The notes under the pieces: model-generated | Told to the model about the DNA's origin: nothing | Seen by the model: the letters and a program-made list of their open reading frames with translations, nothing else | The model's database searches: none | Made by a program: the position numbers and the translations under genes | Shown here: positions 60,871 through 64,000 of the stretch, piece after piece | How the letters are laid out: each line of letters opens with the position of its first letter | Numbering within the stretch: position 1 is the first letter of the stretch | Assembly: GCA_022820665.1 (NCBI GenBank) | Contig: JAJEFB010000014.1 | Coordinates: forward strand, 62,001-126,000 | Direction of reading: 5' to 3' | Source: Anaerolineae bacterium | Lineage (GTDB): Bacteria > Chloroflexota > Anaerolineae > Aggregatilineales > Phototrophicaceae | DNA length: 64,000 bases

Positions 60871-62319
60871 ATGTCCGAAGTAATCAAAAGCGATAAGCAA
60901 CTCACTATCGAGGAAGAGGCGCTGAAGGATGTCGGCTTAACCTACGCGGAGAAGTACGGTTTCCATGACGACGATGTTGATTATTCCTTCAAGAGCCAGA
61001 AGGGCATCAACGAGGAGATTGTTCGTCAAATCAGCGCGATCAAGGAAGAGCCTCAGTGGATGACCGACCTGCGGGTCGAGGCATATCATATCTTTATGGA
61101 TAAGCCGACGCCGCAATGGGGCGGGGATCTCAATACCATCAACTACGACGACATCTACTATTACGTGCGCGCCACGGACAAGACCGAGCAAGATTGGGAT
61201 GAAGTGCCGCAGGAGATCAAAGAGACCTTTGACAGGCTGGGGATTCCCGAAGCCGAGCAAAAGTTCCTGCATGGCGTCTCCGCCCAGTACGACAGCGAAT
61301 CGGTCTACCACAAAATCCAGGAAAACCTGGAGGAACAGGGCGTAGTCTTCCTCGATATGGATTCGGGATTGCGGGAACATCCCGATGTCGTGAAGGAATA
61401 TTTCACGACGGTGATCCCATCCAACGATAACAAATTCGCCGCCTTGAATACGGCAGTATGGTCGGGCGGCAGCTTTATCTATGTGCCGCCGGGCGTTCAC
61501 GTGGAAATGCCTCTGCAGGCTTACTTCCGCATCAACACCCAGAACATGGGACAATTCGAGCGCACGCTGATCATCGTTGACGAAGGCGCTTATGTGCACT
61601 ACGTCGAAGGATGTACAGCGCCAATCTATAGCTCGGACAGCTTGCACAGCGCCGTAGTCGAGATCATCGTCAAGGAAGGCGGTCGCTGCCGCTATACGAC
61701 GATCCAGAATTGGTCCAACAATGTTTACAATCTGGTCACCAAACGAGCTGTCGCCGAAAAGAACGCCACAATGGAGTGGGTCGACGGCAATCTTGGCAGT
61801 CGACTTACCATGAAGTATCCCGCGGTGATCTTGCGCGGTGATGGCGCGCATGGCGAAGTACTGTCGATCGCATTTGCCGGCGAGGGGCAACACCAGGACG
61901 CCGGCGCCAAGATCACACATCTTGCGCCGAACACGACCAGCCAGATCATCAGCAAATCAATTAGCAAGGATGGCGGGCGCGCCAGCTATCGCGGATTGCT
62001 CAAGATCGCCGAAGCGGCCCGCAATAGCAAGAGCAACGTGGTCTGCGACGCCTTGCTTCTCGACGATTTCAGCAGGTCGGATACCTATCCGACCATCGAG
62101 ATAGACGCCCGGGACGTGACCATGGGCCACGAAGCCTCCGTGAGCAAGGTCGGCGAAGATCAATTGTTCTATCTGATGAGCCGCGGCATGGGTGAAGACG
62201 AAGCCAATGCGATGATCGTGAATGGTTTCCTCGAGCCTTTGGTCAAGGAACTGCCAATGGAATACGCGCTGGAGTTGAATCGACTGATTCAGATCCAGCT
62301 GGAGGGTTCCATCGGCTAG
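60871..62319 (+). CDS. sufB: Fe-S cluster assembly scaffold protein SufB
   Basis: 482 residues. Scaffold on which the cluster is built. The core beta-helix runs from about 200 to 420, with [59 protein letters not shown] and TLDGxxGSRLT-like [15 protein letters not shown]. The cysteine in [20 protein letters not shown] is at the position linked to cluster assembly in E. coli SufB. The C-terminus [24 protein letters not shown] is family-typical. 24 bp after sufC. Confidence 0.96.
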   Translation: MSEVIKSDKQLTIEEEALKDVGLTYAEKYGFHDDDVDYSFKSQKGINEEIVRQISAIKEEPQWMTDLRVEAYHIFMDKPTPQWGGDLNTINYDDIYYYVRATDKTEQDWDEVPQEIKETFDRLGIPEAEQKFLHGVSAQYDSESVYHKIQENLEEQGVVFLDMDSGLREHPDVVKEYFTTVIPSNDNKFAALNTAVWSGGSFIYVPPGVHVEMPLQAYFRINTQNMGQFERTLIIVDEGAYVHYVEGCTAPIYSSDSLHSAVVEIIVKEGGRCRYTTIQNWSNNVYNLVTKRAVAEKNATMEWVDGNLGSRLTMKYPAVILRGDGAHGEVLSIAFAGEGQHQDAGAKITHLAPNTTSQIISKSISKDGGRASYRGLLKIAEAARNSKSNVVCDALLLDDFSRSDTYPTIEIDARDVTMGHEASVSKVGEDQLFYLMSRGMGEDEANAMIVNGFLEPLVKELPMEYALELNRLIQIQLEGSIG

Positions 62320-62388
62320 TCATTTCCGAGCGCGCTAGGCGCAACTCGAAGTCATATCCAGATACCAAGTCACAGAAGGAGACTATGC

Positions 62389-63723
62389 GTGGCTGTTGTG
62401 AGACGGCGGTCTACACTCCCGCAAGCGCCGGTATACGCCAAAGCGGATGTCGAAGCGCTGAGCGAAAAACATGATGAACCCGGTTGGATGCGCGAACGGC
62501 GCATCAGAGCCTGGGAACTGTACGAAAGCACGCCAATGCCTTACATGGAAGAGGAATGGCGGCGCACGGATTATCGACACATTCGTTGGGATCAAGCTTC
62601 GACGATGGTCGTAGCCAACGGCGCCGGCGCGGAACAAGTGCCCGCAAAGCATTTGGAGCCTCTCACCGGCGAGGAGCAGGGCGGTCTGCTGGTATTGGTC
62701 GACGGCAAAGTGGTACGTCGCGAACTCGCCGACGAGTTGCGCGATCAGGGCATCGTATTTGCCGACCTGCGCACAGCGCTAAGGGAACATGAAGAGCTGC
62801 TGCGCAAGCACTTCATGACCACGGCTGTCAAAGCGAGTGAAGGCAAGTTTGCCGCGCTGCACGCCGCGCTTTGGGATCATGGCGCCTTCATCTTTGTTCC
62901 GCGCAATCGCCAGGCGACGCTGCCGCTGCACGTTGTCTGCTACAATTCGACCTCTGGCTCGGCAATGGGCCATGTTTTGGTGGTTTTAGAAGAAAACGCG
63001 GGCGCGACTGTACAGGTCGAATATGCCTCAAGCCCCGGCGATGAGCACGCATCGTACATTGGCGCCACCGAATTGATAGTTGGCGATGCTGGCAATCTGC
63101 GTTTCGTCTCCCTGCAAGACTGGAATCGCGAAACTTTTGAGTTCAGTCATCAACGCGGTCTGGTGGGCCGCGACGCGCAGTTGGATTGGGTCAACGGCGT
63201 GATGGGCAGCCGGCTTACCAAAGCCTTTATTGAGGTGGACGCTGTCGGCACGGGCGCCAACGCGCGCGTGAGCGGGTTCTTTTTTGCCGATCACGGCCAA
63301 TTCTTTGACCTTGATACGCAGCAGAATCACAACGCGCCGCTGACAAACACCGATCTCTTGTTCAAGGGCGCGGCGCGTGACAACGCCCGTACGCTTTGGC
63401 AAGGCATGATCAAATCTTTGCCGAAAATGCAGAAGATTGATGGCTACCAGGTCTGCCGCAACTTGATGTTGAGCGATGAAGCGCGCATGGATAGTATTCC
63501 AGGCTTGGAAATCGAGGCGGATGATGTGGCTTGTTCTCATGCCGCTACCTTTGGCACCTTGGAAGAAGAACCGATCTATTATTTGATGAGCAGGGGCATC
63601 ACGCGGCCACAGGCTCAACTCATGATTATCGAGGGCTTCTTTGACGAACTGCTGCAACGCATTCCCTTCGACCCGGTGCGGCGACGGCTGATGGACGAAA
63701 TCGAAGCGAAAATCATCGGCTAA
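62389..63723 (+). CDS. sufD: Fe-S cluster assembly protein SufD
   Basis: 444 residues from GTG 62389; AAGGAGA lies about 8 nt upstream. It pairs with SufB in the SufBC2D complex. An N-terminal helical part (WMRERRIRAWELYESTPMPYMEEEWRRTDYRHI) precedes the beta-helix: GAFIFVPRNRQATLPLHVVCYN, SLQDWNRETFEFSHQRG and WVNGVMGSRLTKAFIEVD. The conserved histidine in FADHGQFFDL-like FFDLDTQQNHNAPLT is present. The last domain is SCHAATFG-like ACSHAATFGTLEEEPIYYLMSRG. 69 bp after sufB. Confidence 0.95.
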   Translation: MAVVRRRSTLPQAPVYAKADVEALSEKHDEPGWMRERRIRAWELYESTPMPYMEEEWRRTDYRHIRWDQASTMVVANGAGAEQVPAKHLEPLTGEEQGGLLVLVDGKVVRRELADELRDQGIVFADLRTALREHEELLRKHFMTTAVKASEGKFAALHAALWDHGAFIFVPRNRQATLPLHVVCYNSTSGSAMGHVLVVLEENAGATVQVEYASSPGDEHASYIGATELIVGDAGNLRFVSLQDWNRETFEFSHQRGLVGRDAQLDWVNGVMGSRLTKAFIEVDAVGTGANARVSGFFFADHGQFFDLDTQQNHNAPLTNTDLLFKGAARDNARTLWQGMIKSLPKMQKIDGYQVCRNLMLSDEARMDSIPGLEIEADDVACSHAATFGTLEEEPIYYLMSRGITRPQAQLMIIEGFFDELLQRIPFDPVRRRLMDEIEAKIIG

Positions 63724-63792
63724 AGCCTCAGCTTGGACGCCCGTTTATGCGGTTCTTCCCGTTCTTCAAACCTGTAAGACCGGTCCGTCGTA

Positions 63793-63819
63793 GCGCATCT
63801 AAGTGATGCGCCTCTTTTT
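63793..63819 (+). terminator. Terminator after sufD
   Basis: GCGCATC-TAAGT-GATGCGC followed by CTCTTTTT. The T-run is also the left end of repeat copy 7. Confidence 0.82.
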
Positions 63820-63914
63820 AATAAGTCACGTCGCTTATGCGACGAGAAGGTTTGTTATTTTCTGTGAGCGCGGCATTCCTGGGACTTTTTCGCCGATTAC
63901 ACGCCGAGCAGCTG
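63813..63914 (+). repeat. Interspersed hairpin repeat, copy 7 (tail type B)
   Basis: TCTTTTTAATAAGTCA, hairpin CGTCGC-TTAT-GCGACG (63829-63844), GAGAAGGTTTGTTATTTTC, TGTGAGCGCGGCATTCCTGG and the tail CGCCGATTACACGCCGAGCA. It lies between sufD and the sufU-like start. Confidence 0.85.
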
Positions 63915-63946
63915 TGTTTAGCGATTGATTTGGGTGCGCATTAGTC

Positions 63947-64000
63947 ATGGAAGACATGTATCGCGAGATCATTTTGGATCATGCCCGAAACCAACGTCAT
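63947..64000 (+). CDS. sufU: Fe-S cluster scaffold SufU/IscU, N-terminus only
   Basis: Eighteen codons from ATG 63947 to the window edge: MEDMYREIILDHARNQRH, matching the usual N-terminus of SufU (MYREIILDHYRNPRH-like). The cysteines lie beyond the window. It follows sufD after a terminator and a repeat, with no sufS between, which differs from the common sufC-D-S-U-B order. Confidence 0.8.
   Translation, partial: MEDMYREIILDHARNQRH

Noticed and set aside
60937..61920. Minus-strand open frame of 327 residues opposite sufB
   Set aside because: It is a mirror frame of sufB with no ribosome binding site and no domain.
11321..63914. Repeat orientation explained by an origin near 47.5 kb
   Set aside because: All copies keep the same orientation on both sides of 47.5 kb, so they do not flip at that point.
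1..64000. CRISPR array, prophage or rRNA operon
   Set aside because: No regularly spaced repeats, phage structural genes or rRNA sequence are visible anywhere in the window.

Overview
The window is a chromosomal segment of a bacterium that I place in the phylum Chloroflexota, probably near Anaerolineae; the class is inference. The reasons are the giant GT-C membrane proteins with Chlor_Arch_YYY (DUF2298) domains, paired PucR/CdaR regulators, a type 2 isoleucyl-tRNA synthetase, a SUF cluster in the order sufC-sufB-sufD, and a beta-propeller lipoprotein inserted in the rpmH-rnpA-yidD-yidC-jag cluster. Base composition is moderately GC-rich. There is no phage, plasmid, CRISPR array, rRNA or transposase gene.

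Layout. 1-13760 (minus strand): envelope glycosylation locus with a truncated DUF2298 protein, a 1948-residue GT39/DUF2298 fusion, another GT39-like protein, a GT4 glycosyltransferase and an AglD/MprF-type membrane protein. 13785-17362: tRNA-Gly(CCC), ribosomal protein L25, gyrA. 18112-26113: two unknown membrane-associated proteins, birA, a HIT protein and two convergent GT-C proteins that share a C-terminal beta module. 26443-35090: an apparent operon of two GNATs, an AlaX-type tRNA editing protein, one unknown gene and three consecutive membrane-anchored TPR genes, followed by ileS. 35279-43753: glutamate synthase large subunit between two PucR-type regulators. 44247-44501: a palindromic MITE-like element. 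44609-47069: a three-gene operon of unknown function. 47070-48043: almost 1 kb of non-coding DNA with repeats and a TTGTCCG site cluster. 48117-51751: rpmH-rnpA-yidD-lipoprotein-yidC-jag. 51922-59231: PfkB kinase, amidohydrolase, DM13 protein, thiol peroxidase, M29 aminopeptidase and a four-domain M23 protein. 59278-64000: SUF Fe-S assembly (sufT-like, sufC, sufB, sufD, start of sufU).

The main repeated signal is an intergenic family of about 90-100 bp with seven clear copies (near 11.3, 14.7, 17.4, 26.9, 51.8, 59.7 and 63.8 kb) and one degenerate half copy near 8.3 kb. All copies point the same way whichever strand the adjacent genes use, and the leading hairpin shows compensatory changes in three of six base pairs. 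At the protein level the most surprising observation is a segment resembling a type 2 periplasmic binding protein lobe inserted into the first outer loop of the 1948-residue glycosyltransferase fusion. Other items worth checking are the unknown three-gene operon, similar dyads at the thiol peroxidase and SUF promoters, and an M23 peptidase fusion with no signal peptide.
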